Shown here piece by piece: positions 8,224 through 17,320 of a DNA stretch of 64,000 bases (position 1 is its first letter; the number at the start of each line of letters is the position of its first letter). The stretch spans positions 248,001 through 312,000 of the forward strand of contig NZ_QMHO01000003.1 in NCBI RefSeq assembly GCF_003313505.1, read 5' to 3'. The notes under the pieces are model-generated. The model searched no databases and was not told where the DNA came from. It was given only the letters and a program-made list of their open reading frames with translations. The stretch is from Pedobacter nanyangensis. GTDB taxonomy: Bacteria > Bacteroidota > Bacteroidia > Sphingobacteriales > Sphingobacteriaceae. Both the position numbers and the translations under genes were made by a program.

Positions 8224-9337
8224 CGAAATACTTTTTCTGAACCTGTACGCCTTCAGTTTAACTGGCGGGGTAGAAAAAGTGAGCAGAAAATTCATTTATG
8301 CACTTGGCAAATTGTTTCCAGATTCCACTTGGTCTAGCTATTCTATGTACGATGACCACAAGGATACGGACAACCGCTACATTGCTCCGGAGAAATACCG
8401 CACCTTTAAAGGTGCCAAATTCGCTTTTGTGATTGCCAGTTTTTTGAAGGGGCTTCGTAGCAGGACAATTATTCTATCGCACCTTAACCTGTTGCCGGTA
8501 GCCAGGTTAATTACCGCTGTTAAACCCAGGCAAAAGGTGGTTATGTTTGCCCACGGTATCGAAGTTTGGGACGAGCTGCCGGCATGGAAAACCAAATTTC
8601 TCCGCAAAAAAGTTCAAATTTGGGCTGTAAGCAACTTCACAAGGGAAAAAATGATCATGCAGCACCACATTGCTCCGCAGCAAATTATGGTACTAAACAA
8701 TTGCCTGTCGCCATTTCTTAAACTTCCCCAAAATTTTGAAAAACCCGCCTATCTGCTGGATAAATATGAAATTAACAGCCAAGTTCCAGTAATATTTACC
8801 CTAAACCGTTTATCCGCCTCCGAAAAATACAAGGGCTACGATCGCGTGATTACCGCACTCGGTAAACTCAAACAACAACAGCACCAGGCTTTCACTTATA
8901 TTTTGGCCGGCAAGGCCGATGAAACCGAGCGCATACGGCTAACCAAGCTCATTGAAGCCAACAACCTGGTTAACGAAGTCAAAATGATTGGCTACCTGTC
9001 GGAAGAAGAATTAACACCACACTTTTTACTGAGCGATTTGTTCATCATGCCCAGTAAGGGCGAGGGGTTTGGCATTGTATTTATTGAAGCCGCCGCACAC
9101 GGGTGCAAAGTTATAGGCGGCAACCTTGATGGCAGTACCGATGCGCTGCTTAATGGAAAGCTGGGCCAATTGATTAACCCCAGTGAAGAAGCCGAAATTC
9201 TCACGGCCATCCAAAAAGCGCTGGCCAATAAAAACCATCAGCCCAAAACACAACAGCAAACCACTGTACAACACTTTGGTTTTAACAGCTACCTTAGCAA
9301 GGTAAAAGAATTACTAAACAACCCCTTAACGAATTAG
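8207..9337 (+). CDS. Family 4 glycosyltransferase
   Basis: GT-B fold retaining glycosyltransferase, 376 residues from the ATG at 8207. A TTG 24 bases upstream would add eight residues but the internal ATG gives the normal N-terminus EILFLNLYAFSLTGGVEKVSR with its Gly-rich loop. The donor-binding half has the motif PSKGEGFGIVFIEAAAHG (about residues 283-300) with the two glutamates of the E-X7-E signature. It overlaps the asparagine synthase gene by 17 bp and precedes the ABC permease gene by 28 bp. Sugar specificity is unknown. Confidence 0.88.
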   Translation: MPKKPNEILFLNLYAFSLTGGVEKVSRKFIYALGKLFPDSTWSSYSMYDDHKDTDNRYIAPEKYRTFKGAKFAFVIASFLKGLRSRTIILSHLNLLPVARLITAVKPRQKVVMFAHGIEVWDELPAWKTKFLRKKVQIWAVSNFTREKMIMQHHIAPQQIMVLNNCLSPFLKLPQNFEKPAYLLDKYEINSQVPVIFTLNRLSASEKYKGYDRVITALGKLKQQQHQAFTYILAGKADETERIRLTKLIEANNLVNEVKMIGYLSEEELTPHFLLSDLFIMPSKGEGFGIVFIEAAAHGCKVIGGNLDGSTDALLNGKLGQLINPSEEAEILTAIQKALANKNHQPKTQQQTTVQHFGFNSYLSKVKELLNNPLTN

Positions 9338-9365
9338 CTACTAATTAGTTTGTTCGCCTGATCAC

Positions 9366-10217
9366 ATGAACCATCAACAACACCACTGGAGTATAGAACC
9401 TCGGAACTCCCTATTTGACCTCAAGTTAAAAGACACTTGGGCCTATAGGGACCTGCTTTGGCTTTTGGTACGCAGAGATTTTGTATCCTTTTATAAGCAA
9501 ACCATTTTGGGACCGCTTTGGTTCTTCATACAGCCAATATTTACCACCATTATTTTCACCTTTGTGTTTGGCCAGATGGCAAAAATAAGTACTGATGGCC
9601 TGCCTCAGCCGCTATTTTATATGGCCGGCATTACCGCCTGGAACTATTTCGCCGATTGCCTAACCAAAACTTCTACCGTGTTTAAAGACAACGCCAATAT
9701 TTTCGGTAAAGTATACTTCCCCCGCTTAATTATGCCGCTAAGTATTGTGGTGAGCAATTTGGTAAGGTTTGGCGTACAGTTCCTGCTGTTTTTAATGGTT
9801 ATGGCCTACTATTACTTTATCGCAAAAGCCGATTTTGGAATTACCTGGGCTATTTTGTTGTTTCCATTGGTTGTTGTGCTAATGGCCTTATTGGGCTTGG
9901 GCTTGGGTATGCTCATTTCAGCAATGACCACCAAATACCGGGATCTGGCATTTTTGGTCACTTTCGGGGTACAGTTGCTCATGTATGCCACTACGGTAAT
10001 CTACCCTTTAAGTACCATTGCAAAAAAACCCTTAGGCTGGATTGTAGCCTATAACCCCATGACACCACTCATTGAAACCTTCAGGTATGGTTTTTTGGGC
10101 AACGGAACTTTCAGCTGGGAGGCCCTGGGCTATACCACCGCAGTTACCTTGGGGATTTTAATGCTTGGAATTGTGATCTTTAACAAGGTAGAAAAAAACT
10201 TTGTAGATACCGTTTAA
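9366..10217 (+). CDS. ABC-2 type polysaccharide exporter, membrane subunit (Wzm/TagG-like)
   Basis: Inner-membrane permease of an ABC exporter that moves lipid-linked glycan to the periplasm. The 283 residues show six hydrophobic segments after a cytoplasmic N-terminus with the family motif DLLWLLVRRDFVSFYKQT and GPLWFFIQP. The C-terminal YNPMTPLIETFRYGFLG stretch is typical of the O-antigen and teichoic acid exporters. Its ATPase partner is two genes downstream at 11061, separated by a GT2 gene that overlaps the stop codon by one base. The pair is expected to act with the Wzt-like C-terminal carbohydrate-recognition domain. Confidence 0.9.
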   Translation: MNHQQHHWSIEPRNSLFDLKLKDTWAYRDLLWLLVRRDFVSFYKQTILGPLWFFIQPIFTTIIFTFVFGQMAKISTDGLPQPLFYMAGITAWNYFADCLTKTSTVFKDNANIFGKVYFPRLIMPLSIVVSNLVRFGVQFLLFLMVMAYYYFIAKADFGITWAILLFPLVVVLMALLGLGLGMLISAMTTKYRDLAFLVTFGVQLLMYATTVIYPLSTIAKKPLGWIVAYNPMTPLIETFRYGFLGNGTFSWEALGYTTAVTLGILMLGIVIFNKVEKNFVDTV

Positions 10218-11068
10218 TGCTGCTCACGATCATCACCATTAACTTAAACAACGCCAAAGGCTTGGAAGCAACCATTGCCAGCGTGGCCGCACAAAAAAAT
10301 GCCCAGTTTGAATACCTGGTGATTGATGGAGGTTCTACCGACCAAAGTGTGCCTTTAATACATCGATATCAAAAGCACATCAGCGCCTTTATCTCCGAAA
10401 AAGATCATGGTGTTTACCATGCCATGAACAAAGGCATCAGCCTTGCAAAAGGCAAATTTATATTGTTCTTAAATAGTGGCGATACCCTTAATCATCATCT
10501 GGTGATTTCCCAGCTTTTGGGCTCCCTGGAAATAGATAGCAACAAGGATATTTACTATTCCAGCGTACTTTTTGTAGACGAGGAACAGGAAAAGGCCTAC
10601 ACTTACGGATATCCCAAACAGTTAAATGTAGATTATTTCCTACACGCAGGCCTGTGTCATCAATGTACGGTAATCCGCAAACAGTTATTTGATGAAATAG
10701 GCCGCTATGAGGAAAACTACCGTTTGGTGTCTGATTGGTCGTTCTTCCTGAAAGCCATCAAAAAAAACTATCATTTCCAGCATATCGACCAGCTGATTTT
10801 AAGCAACTATGTGCTTAACGGGCTTTCTACAGACTACCTATCCTGCAAGCAGGAACGCTTAAAGATCATCAAAAGCCAGCACGCAGAGCTTTTACCTCGT
10901 TATCTTTCGATGAACAGGCCGCTAGGATCAACTACCAGAATTTGGCTAAAGCTCCAGAAAATTGCTCATCAGCTCAACAGAAAATCCGCAGCTTTAAAAG
11001 CAGGGCTTTTCAGGCATTATCAGGAGCAGCGAAAACTTGATTTAAATTATCTTATTACAGATGTCTAA
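10217..11068 (+). CDS. Family 2 glycosyltransferase
   Basis: GT-A glycosyltransferase of 283 residues inserted between the two ABC exporter subunit genes. Seen: N-terminal LLTIITINLNNAKGL, nucleotide-sugar motif VIDGGSTDQS (about residues 35-44), the metal site LNSGDT (about 89-94) in place of a canonical DXD, and SDWSFFLKAI in the acceptor region, as in WcaA-like enzymes. The start overlaps the permease stop by one base and the stop overlaps the ATPase start by 8 bp, so all three genes are translationally coupled. Substrate unknown. Confidence 0.87.
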   Translation: MLLTIITINLNNAKGLEATIASVAAQKNAQFEYLVIDGGSTDQSVPLIHRYQKHISAFISEKDHGVYHAMNKGISLAKGKFILFLNSGDTLNHHLVISQLLGSLEIDSNKDIYYSSVLFVDEEQEKAYTYGYPKQLNVDYFLHAGLCHQCTVIRKQLFDEIGRYEENYRLVSDWSFFLKAIKKNYHFQHIDQLILSNYVLNGLSTDYLSCKQERLKIIKSQHAELLPRYLSMNRPLGSTTRIWLKLQKIAHQLNRKSAALKAGLFRHYQEQRKLDLNYLITDV

Positions 11069-12311
11069 CATAGCCATTAAAGCCGAAAACCTATCCAAAG
11101 CTTATCAATTAGGCGAAATTGGCACAGGTACCATCAGCCGTGATTTGGAGCGTTGGTATGCTCGAATACGAGGCAAAGAAGACCCATTTTTACGTATTGG
11201 CGAAACCAATGACCGCACCAGTCGTGGAAATTCCGATATTGTTTGGAGCCTAAAGGATATCAACTTCGAAATTGAACAAGGTGATGCCGTTGGCATTATT
11301 GGTCGTAATGGCGCAGGCAAAAGTACGTTGTTAAAGGTTTTGAGCCGGGTAACCTCTCCTACTTCGGGGCGTATCATTGGAAAAGGCCGCATTGCATCTT
11401 TATTGGAAGTAGGTACCGGCTTTCATCCTGAGTTAACTGGCCGCGAAAATATTTATCTTAACGGGGCCATTTTGGGCATGCGCAAAAAGGAAATTACCCG
11501 CAAGTTTGATGAAATTGTAGCCTTTGCGGGAGTAGAACGCTACATTGATACACCTGTTAAACGATATTCCAGTGGCATGTATGTACGCCTGGCCTTTGCC
11601 GTAGCGGCACACTTAGAAAGCGAAATCCTTATTGTAGATGAGGTACTAGCTGTAGGTGATGCCGAGTTTCAAAAAAAATGTCTCGGAAAAATGGGCGAGG
11701 TAAGCAAGGGAGAAGGCCGCACGGTACTCTTTGTAAGCCATAATATGGCTAGTGTAAGGGAACTTTGTAATAACGGATTTCTTTTATCAAATGGGCAGCT
11801 AAGTTTTAATGGAGACATTAATGCCGCGATCAGTCAATATATTTCGTCCAACAGTAAGGTTGCTTCAGAAATAAAGCATTTGAAAGGTTCACAGGAAATC
11901 CAAATTATTGGTGTACACGTTAATCAAGCTACTGAGGCCCAAGTCAATATATTTGAAACCTTGGAAATCAGCATAGATTTCAAATCAAATATAAATGAAG
12001 ATAAGACCATTGAATTTTTTATCATAATTTATAATGAGCTTGGGCAAGAAATTTTAACAATTTTTCAACGAGATACAAATCAATACGTGAAAAGCCTTGC
12101 CCAGCAGGCCAGCTCAGTCAAAGTTACCTTTGACAACAAGCTAAAGCCAGGTAAGTACAGCATTAGCGGTGGCATTTTTGATGAATTCAGAAATTTCATA
12201 GATTGGTCTTCGACCAATACTTCATTTGTTGTAGAGAACAATTTCTACAATGGCGGCCAGTTTGATAACAGATTGGGTTTAATATATGAAAAGCCAACAT
12301 GGGATTTTTAA
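11061..12311 (+). CDS. ABC polysaccharide exporter ATPase with C-terminal glycan-binding domain (Wzt-like)
   Basis: Energising subunit of the exporter whose permease is at 9366. Of 416 residues, the nucleotide-binding domain covers about 1-260: Walker A GRNGAGKST (81-89), signature YSSGM (169-173), Walker B ILIVDE (189-194) and H-loop VSHN. The remaining about 150 residues form a separate beta-rich domain of the Wzt C-terminal type, which in O9a-type systems recognises the finished non-reducing end of the glycan. That domain implies the glycan carries a specific terminal modification, and methyl- and acyltransferases follow immediately downstream. Confidence 0.92.
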   Translation: MSNIAIKAENLSKAYQLGEIGTGTISRDLERWYARIRGKEDPFLRIGETNDRTSRGNSDIVWSLKDINFEIEQGDAVGIIGRNGAGKSTLLKVLSRVTSPTSGRIIGKGRIASLLEVGTGFHPELTGRENIYLNGAILGMRKKEITRKFDEIVAFAGVERYIDTPVKRYSSGMYVRLAFAVAAHLESEILIVDEVLAVGDAEFQKKCLGKMGEVSKGEGRTVLFVSHNMASVRELCNNGFLLSNGQLSFNGDINAAISQYISSNSKVASEIKHLKGSQEIQIIGVHVNQATEAQVNIFETLEISIDFKSNINEDKTIEFFIIIYNELGQEILTIFQRDTNQYVKSLAQQASSVKVTFDNKLKPGKYSISGGIFDEFRNFIDWSSTNTSFVVENNFYNGGQFDNRLGLIYEKPTWDF

Positions 12312-12802
12312 AAGATAAATTTCTTAAATGCCTTTCGAGAATAAAGCTTGCTATTGAAGGCTATGAGCAAAGGGAACGATTAGCATCTTACAAAAAAGTG
12401 GGAAGCAATGTTTATTTCCAACAACCGTATTGCCATGCCAACCCGGAAAACATCAGCATCGGTAATCATGTTTCTTTTGCGGCATTTGTACATATATGGG
12501 GCGCTGGCGGGGTAGAAATAGGCAATAATTGTATGATTGCTTCTCATTGCGCTATTACCTCTACCACCCACAATCCTAAAAATATCTTATTCAATTCTGA
12601 AAATATACACGCTCCTGTTAAAATTGGAAATAATGTTTGGATTGGCGCCCATGTAGTAATCTTTCCCGGGGTCGAAATTGGCGACAATGTGATTGTAGGT
12701 GCGGGTAGTGTGGTAAACAAGAACTTGGAAAAAAATGCAGTATATGCCGGTGTGCCTTGTAGGTTACTGTACAAATTAGAGAGAAATGAAACAGAAAATT
12801 AA
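12299..12802 (+). CDS. Left-handed beta-helix acyltransferase (WbbJ-like)
   Basis: Hexapeptide-repeat O-acetyl/acyltransferase of 167 residues. Repeats such as ISIGNH, VEIGNN, VKIGNN, VEIGDN and VIVGAG build the beta helix, and the motif TTHNP carries the catalytic His; the C-terminus YAGVPCRLL is the usual cap. It likely acylates a sugar hydroxyl of the repeat unit in the cytosol using acetyl-CoA. The gene overlaps the Wzt-like gene by 13 bp and the next methyltransferase gene by 17 bp, so it belongs to the same coupled block. Confidence 0.86.
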   Translation: MGFLKDKFLKCLSRIKLAIEGYEQRERLASYKKVGSNVYFQQPYCHANPENISIGNHVSFAAFVHIWGAGGVEIGNNCMIASHCAITSTTHNPKNILFNSENIHAPVKIGNNVWIGAHVVIFPGVEIGDNVIVGAGSVVNKNLEKNAVYAGVPCRLLYKLERNETEN

Positions 12803-13445
12803 ATCCTTAGTAAAAGGGAACAAACTATTGTACAAAATGGCCTTCTCAGGCTTAAATATGTATAAAAAAGCAAAGTGGATAACCAACAGGCCCCGTCTTC
12901 CCCAAGTTGAGGGCAAATATATTCATTTGGGATGCGGGAGTATCAATCATCCTAAAATGATTAATGTGGATCTAAGGCCAGATGGGCATATCCACTACTT
13001 AAGCAACGTGGAAAAACTGCCGATGTTCCCAGATAACTATGCCGATTTGATTTATGTATCCCATTGCCTGGAACATATCTCCTATCAAATACTTGACAAT
13101 GTGCTAAAAGAATGGCATAGAGTTTTAAAACCAAAGGGAATTTTAAGAGTATCGGTTCCTAACTTTGACACGATGATTGAGATGTATAATGATAACTATC
13201 AGGACATTACTCAAATATTACCGCCACTATTAGGTGGCCAAGATTATAAATATAATTTTCATTACGCCGCCTTTAACGAGAAATACCTCAAACATCTTTT
13301 CGCAAAAAATGGCTTTAATGAAGTAAAGCTTTGGGACTACAATGAAGACGAATTTTGCAAGTTTGACGATTGGGCCAACAGAAACATATCTCTGAACAAC
13401 ATCGATTACAAAATAAGCTTGAACATTCAAGGCAGTAAAATTTGA
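12786..13445 (+). CDS. Class I SAM-dependent methyltransferase
   Basis: Small-molecule or glycan methyltransferase of 219 residues. The SAM-binding motif I is HLGCGSI (about residues 47-53), followed by NVDLRP (motif II acid), and SHCLEHISYQ with LKEWHRVLKPKGILRVSVPN, typical of methyltransferase family 11. The start overlaps the acyltransferase gene by 17 bp. Together with the two preceding genes it may modify the glycan end recognised by the Wzt-like domain; this is inference from position. Substrate unknown. Confidence 0.82.
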   Translation: MKQKIKSLVKGNKLLYKMAFSGLNMYKKAKWITNRPRLPQVEGKYIHLGCGSINHPKMINVDLRPDGHIHYLSNVEKLPMFPDNYADLIYVSHCLEHISYQILDNVLKEWHRVLKPKGILRVSVPNFDTMIEMYNDNYQDITQILPPLLGGQDYKYNFHYAAFNEKYLKHLFAKNGFNEVKLWDYNEDEFCKFDDWANRNISLNNIDYKISLNIQGSKI

Positions 13446-13448
13446 TCC

Positions 13449-14306
13449 ATGTGGCCATTTAGTAATCCAGTAGAGCCAAATATCTATAATGTTCAAAGTG
13501 ATTGGCCTAAAATTTCAATTGTTACCCCAAGTTATAACCAAGGGCAATTTATCGAGGAAACGATTTTATCCGTTTTAAACCAAAACTACCCAAACCTAGA
13601 ATATATTATTATTGATGGCGGGAGTACAGACAATACTGTTGAAATTATAAAAAAATATGAAGATAGCATAAAGTACTGGATAAGTGAACCCGACAACGGA
13701 CAAGCTAATGCCATCAATAAAGGTTTTGAAAAATGTAGTGGAGAAATTATAGGATGGATTAATAGTGACGACTACTACCTGGAAGGGATTTTATTTCATA
13801 CCGCTATAGCTTTTTCCAAAAACCCCAATATAGATTTAGTTTCTAGCAATAGTATTTCCTTTGTCCACGAGAGTAAGTTTATACACAAAGATTTTGGTAG
13901 GCCAATAAATAAATTCAATCTCAGATTTGGTGGTATTATACCCTCCCATACCACTTTTTGGAGAAAAAAAATACACCAAAATATTGATGAAAGTATTGAG
14001 TGTGCAATTGACTATGAGTTGTGGATGCGAATATTAAAACCAAATAAAACAAAGATATTGAATTATTTTGGCGGCGTATTTCGGTTCCAATCCGAATCAA
14101 AATCTGTGCAAAAAGACGCTATTTACAAAGGTAAATGGCAAAAAGATTTTCTTTATATATTTGATAAGCATAACATAACTGCCCCAAATAAAATCCAAAA
14201 GTGGATTTTTCATTATCATACTATTTTCCATCGAGGTATAAAAAAAATTCTATATCACATAGCGGGTAAACAAAAAAGTACTTGGCCTTATATCAACAAT
14301 AAATAA
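13449..14306 (+). CDS. Family 2 glycosyltransferase
   Basis: GT-A glycosyltransferase of 285 residues. Motifs: ISIVTPSYNQGQFIEETI near the N-terminus, IIDGGSTDNT (about residues 55-64), GQANAINKG, and the metal site INSDDYY (about 100-106), with AIDYELWMRI near residue 180. The gene begins 3 bp after the methyltransferase stop. Its sequence is visibly more A/T rich than the flanking export genes, as are the next several genes, in line with a variable, exchangeable sugar-specific segment. Confidence 0.87.
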   Translation: MWPFSNPVEPNIYNVQSDWPKISIVTPSYNQGQFIEETILSVLNQNYPNLEYIIIDGGSTDNTVEIIKKYEDSIKYWISEPDNGQANAINKGFEKCSGEIIGWINSDDYYLEGILFHTAIAFSKNPNIDLVSSNSISFVHESKFIHKDFGRPINKFNLRFGGIIPSHTTFWRKKIHQNIDESIECAIDYELWMRILKPNKTKILNYFGGVFRFQSESKSVQKDAIYKGKWQKDFLYIFDKHNITAPNKIQKWIFHYHTIFHRGIKKILYHIAGKQKSTWPYINNK

Positions 14307-14353
14307 CCAATGCTATCTTATTGATCATTGTAATTAATTATACTTATTAGATT

Positions 14354-15382
14354 TTGAAAATTGCCTTAACCGTTGACCCCGAAATAGCTGTTCCACCGCT
14401 TCATTATGGAGGTATAGAACGCATTGTCGATTTTCTAGTAACAGAATATCTAAGAAAAGGACATCAGGTTTTTTTATTTGCCAACGAAAATTCCCGAAAC
14501 GACTGTGAGTTAAAAATTTGGCCTGGCAAAAACTCCCAAAATAAGCTTGATACGCTTAAGAATACCGTTTTCCTGACCAAGGAGCACCTAATACACAGAT
14601 TTGATATTGTGCATAGTTTTTCACGTTTGGCCTATTTAGGCCTAATATTGCCATTTGGAGCAAAATGCATCATGTCTTACCAGCGAGAACCTACCATCTC
14701 CCAAATTAAAAAGATAAACAAGCTTGCCTTTTGGAAAAATTTACATTTTACCGGATGCAGTGACTATATAAGCGATCAGATCAAACCATTTGCTCCAACT
14801 ACCACGGTTTATAATGGTGTTGATTTGAAGAAGTTTGACTTTGCCCCAACTGCCGAAAACAATTCGCCCTTGGTTTTTTTGGGAAGAATAGAGCCCATAA
14901 AAGGCACTCATAATGCGATCAAACTTGCAAAGGCCAGCCGCAAAAAGCTAATAATAGCTGGTAATATACCTTCGGAATATCAATGGTATTTTAAAGAAGA
15001 GGTGGAGCCGCATCTTGATGCGGATATTACCTATATGGGATCCGTTGATGATAGACAAAAAAATATCTTGCTCCAAAATGCCCTGGCATTTTTAATGCCC
15101 ATTGAGTGGAATGAGCCTTTTGGCATCGTAATGGCCGAAGCTATGGCGTGTGGCACACCCGTAATTGGCACCTCAAAAGGAGCGGTAAATGAGGTTGTTA
15201 TTGATGGCGTAAATGGCTTTAAGCACGCCAATGTAGACAGTCTTGTCCATGCGATCAATAACATTGAAAAAATAAGCCGATCCAATGTGCGGAAAGATGC
15301 GGAAGAGAGATTTTCAAGCACAGCCATAGCAGAAAAGTACTTAATGCTTTATAAAAGCCATTACCAATACCGCATTATCTAA
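14354..15382 (+). CDS. Family 4 glycosyltransferase (TTG start)
   Basis: GT-B glycosyltransferase, 342 residues. The N-terminus KIALTVDPEIAVPPLHYGGIERIV is the canonical first strand and Gly loop of a GT4 protein and is reached only from the TTG at 14354; no ATG lies between it and the loop, so TTG is taken as start. Donor half: FLGRIEPIKGTH (about residues 172-183) and the E-X7-E region WNEPFGIVMAEAMACGTPVIG (about 250-270). Substrate unknown. It is followed by a FkbM-type methyltransferase gene after 10 bp. Confidence 0.86.
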   Translation: MKIALTVDPEIAVPPLHYGGIERIVDFLVTEYLRKGHQVFLFANENSRNDCELKIWPGKNSQNKLDTLKNTVFLTKEHLIHRFDIVHSFSRLAYLGLILPFGAKCIMSYQREPTISQIKKINKLAFWKNLHFTGCSDYISDQIKPFAPTTTVYNGVDLKKFDFAPTAENNSPLVFLGRIEPIKGTHNAIKLAKASRKKLIIAGNIPSEYQWYFKEEVEPHLDADITYMGSVDDRQKNILLQNALAFLMPIEWNEPFGIVMAEAMACGTPVIGTSKGAVNEVVIDGVNGFKHANVDSLVHAINNIEKISRSNVRKDAEERFSSTAIAEKYLMLYKSHYQYRII

Positions 15383-15392
15383 CAAGCTAAAT

Positions 15393-16118
15393 ATGTTAAA
15401 AAAACTAATTTCTAAATTATTACCAAATAATGTTATCGATAAAATCAAATTTGATTTAGGCGTACCAAATCAGCAGAATTGCTTTGAACATCTAAAAAAA
15501 ATGGGCGTATCACCCCGGTTGGTAATAGATATCGGCGCATATGAAGGAACTTGGGCCATAGATTTTAAAAAGTATTTTCCAAACACTAAAATTCTTATGC
15601 TGGAAGCACAAGAAGGCAAAAGCATTTACTTAAATAAGGTAAAGGAAAAATCTAATCAAAGTATCGACTTCAAAATAGCGCTGCTATCGGATGTAATAAA
15701 AGAAGTAGAATTTAACGAATACGAAACGGCTAGTTCCGTATACAAAGAGGACAACGAAACAAATGCCAAAGTAGTTAGATTAAAAACCCAACGACTAGAC
15801 GACCTGTTAACGAATACAGAATTTGAAAAGCCAGATTTTGTTAAAATAGATGTTCAGGGCGCCGAGCTAGACGTTTTAAAGGGAGCGCTAAACACCTTAA
15901 AAAGTGTTGAATTTGTCCTAATAGAAGTTTCATTTCTGAATATCTACAAAGGGGCACCCCTAGCCCATGAAATTGTTCAGTTTATGGCCCAACAAGGCTT
16001 TGTAATATATGATATTGCCAGTTTAATGCGCCGACCTTTTGATAAAGCGTTAAATCAATCTGATTTTCTGTTTATCAAGGAAAAATCGCCTCTTAGGGCC
16101 TCTTCAAGATGGGATTAG
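15393..16118 (+). CDS. FkbM-family methyltransferase
   Basis: SAM-dependent O-methyltransferase of 241 residues, family named for FkbM and common in polysaccharide loci where it methylates sugar hydroxyls. Seen: LVIDIGAYEGTWA (motif I, about residues 45-57), LMLEAQE (motif II), then PDFVKIDVQGAELDVLKGA (about 147-165), the family signature, and VLIEVSF. The stop overlaps the next glycosyltransferase start by 10 bp. Third of the methyl/acyl modification genes of the locus. Confidence 0.88.
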   Translation: MLKKLISKLLPNNVIDKIKFDLGVPNQQNCFEHLKKMGVSPRLVIDIGAYEGTWAIDFKKYFPNTKILMLEAQEGKSIYLNKVKEKSNQSIDFKIALLSDVIKEVEFNEYETASSVYKEDNETNAKVVRLKTQRLDDLLTNTEFEKPDFVKIDVQGAELDVLKGALNTLKSVEFVLIEVSFLNIYKGAPLAHEIVQFMAQQGFVIYDIASLMRRPFDKALNQSDFLFIKEKSPLRASSRWD

Positions 16119-17320
16119 ATCAAAAAAAAATCCACATCTTAACTACTGGTCAGCCAAGCACAAACCCACGGTTGGTAAAAGAAGCCAATGCCTTGGCTGA
16201 GGCAGGGTTCAAAGTGAAGGTATATTATCAATTTTGGACCGACTGGGCGCTCGAAACAGATAAGGAATTGTTAAAAAATGTACCGTGGGAATACGAGCTC
16301 GTTGGTGGCACTCCCTACAAACGCCGGCTTATTTTTCTGCTAAATAAGATAAAATTTAAACTACTTCAATATCTGGCAAATCATACCAATTTATATTTAG
16401 AACACTATAAATATCGGGCCTATTCAAATATCGCCAAACGCTTAAGGAAAGAAAGGGCAGATCACTATATTGCCCATAACTTAGGAGCCCTTCCTTTGGC
16501 TGCCAAATCGGCAAAATACCACCGGGCAAGTTACTCGTTTGATGCTGAAGATTATCACCGGGGCCAGTATCAACAGGCATGTAGAGAGCAGGAAATTGAT
16601 ATTTGCCTCGAAAACAGATATATCCCAAATGCAAAGTTTGTTACCAGCGCAAGCCCGCTAATAAATGAAAAATATGTTACCCTATATCCACAGCAAAAAT
16701 TTGTCACCATCAACAATGTGTTTCCAAATAGTGAATTCAGGCGTCAAATTTCAATTAACAACGACAAACCGTTAAAACTGGTCTGGTTTTCCCAAACCAT
16801 CGGAAAAAAAAGAGGCTTGGAAGAATTCATATCCGCTTTAAATTTAATACGAGATTTTTCCCTAGAAATAAATTTGATCGGGAATTGCGACAAAACAAAC
16901 AAAGTATTTTTCGAAGACCTGTTAATCGAGAAAAAGCATTCCATTTTATTCCATAAACCTATATTTTCTAGAGAATTAAACATTAAACTATCTGATTTTG
17001 ATATAGGCCTGGCTACTGAAACAGGAAGAGATCTCAATAATGATATCGCTCTTTCCAATAAAGTTTTTAGCTATATCCAGGCAGGATTGGCCATTTTAGC
17101 TTCAACAACTTCGGCGCAGCAGCACTTGCTAGAAAAGTACTCGTCCATAGGAAGTTTAATAGATCTAAACAAACCAGAAGAAATTGCAGAAAAGCTCAAA
17201 ATACTACACAACCAAAGAGAAAAACTACATAAAGCTAAAAGCGCCTCAATAGAGGTGGCCAAAACTTTAAATTGGGACGTAGAAAAGCATACACTTCTGA
17301 GTCTTTTCAAAAATCCATGA
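16109..17320 (+). CDS. Glycosyltransferase, GT4-like
   Basis: GT-B type glycosyltransferase of 403 residues. The N-terminus IHILTTGQPSTNPRLVKEANALAEAGFKV is the donor/acceptor cleft of a GT4-like subgroup with a PSTNPR signature; the C-terminal half has LVWFSQTIGKKRGLEEFI and a degenerate glutamate region (DFDIGLATETGR...SNKVFSYIQAGLAI). It overlaps the preceding methyltransferase by 10 bp and ends in ATGA, which starts the next gene. The weak E-X7-E signature lowers certainty about family, not about general function. Confidence 0.8.
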   Translation: MGLDQKKIHILTTGQPSTNPRLVKEANALAEAGFKVKVYYQFWTDWALETDKELLKNVPWEYELVGGTPYKRRLIFLLNKIKFKLLQYLANHTNLYLEHYKYRAYSNIAKRLRKERADHYIAHNLGALPLAAKSAKYHRASYSFDAEDYHRGQYQQACREQEIDICLENRYIPNAKFVTSASPLINEKYVTLYPQQKFVTINNVFPNSEFRRQISINNDKPLKLVWFSQTIGKKRGLEEFISALNLIRDFSLEINLIGNCDKTNKVFFEDLLIEKKHSILFHKPIFSRELNIKLSDFDIGLATETGRDLNNDIALSNKVFSYIQAGLAILASTTSAQQHLLEKYSSIGSLIDLNKPEEIAEKLKILHNQREKLHKAKSASIEVAKTLNWDVEKHTLLSLFKNP

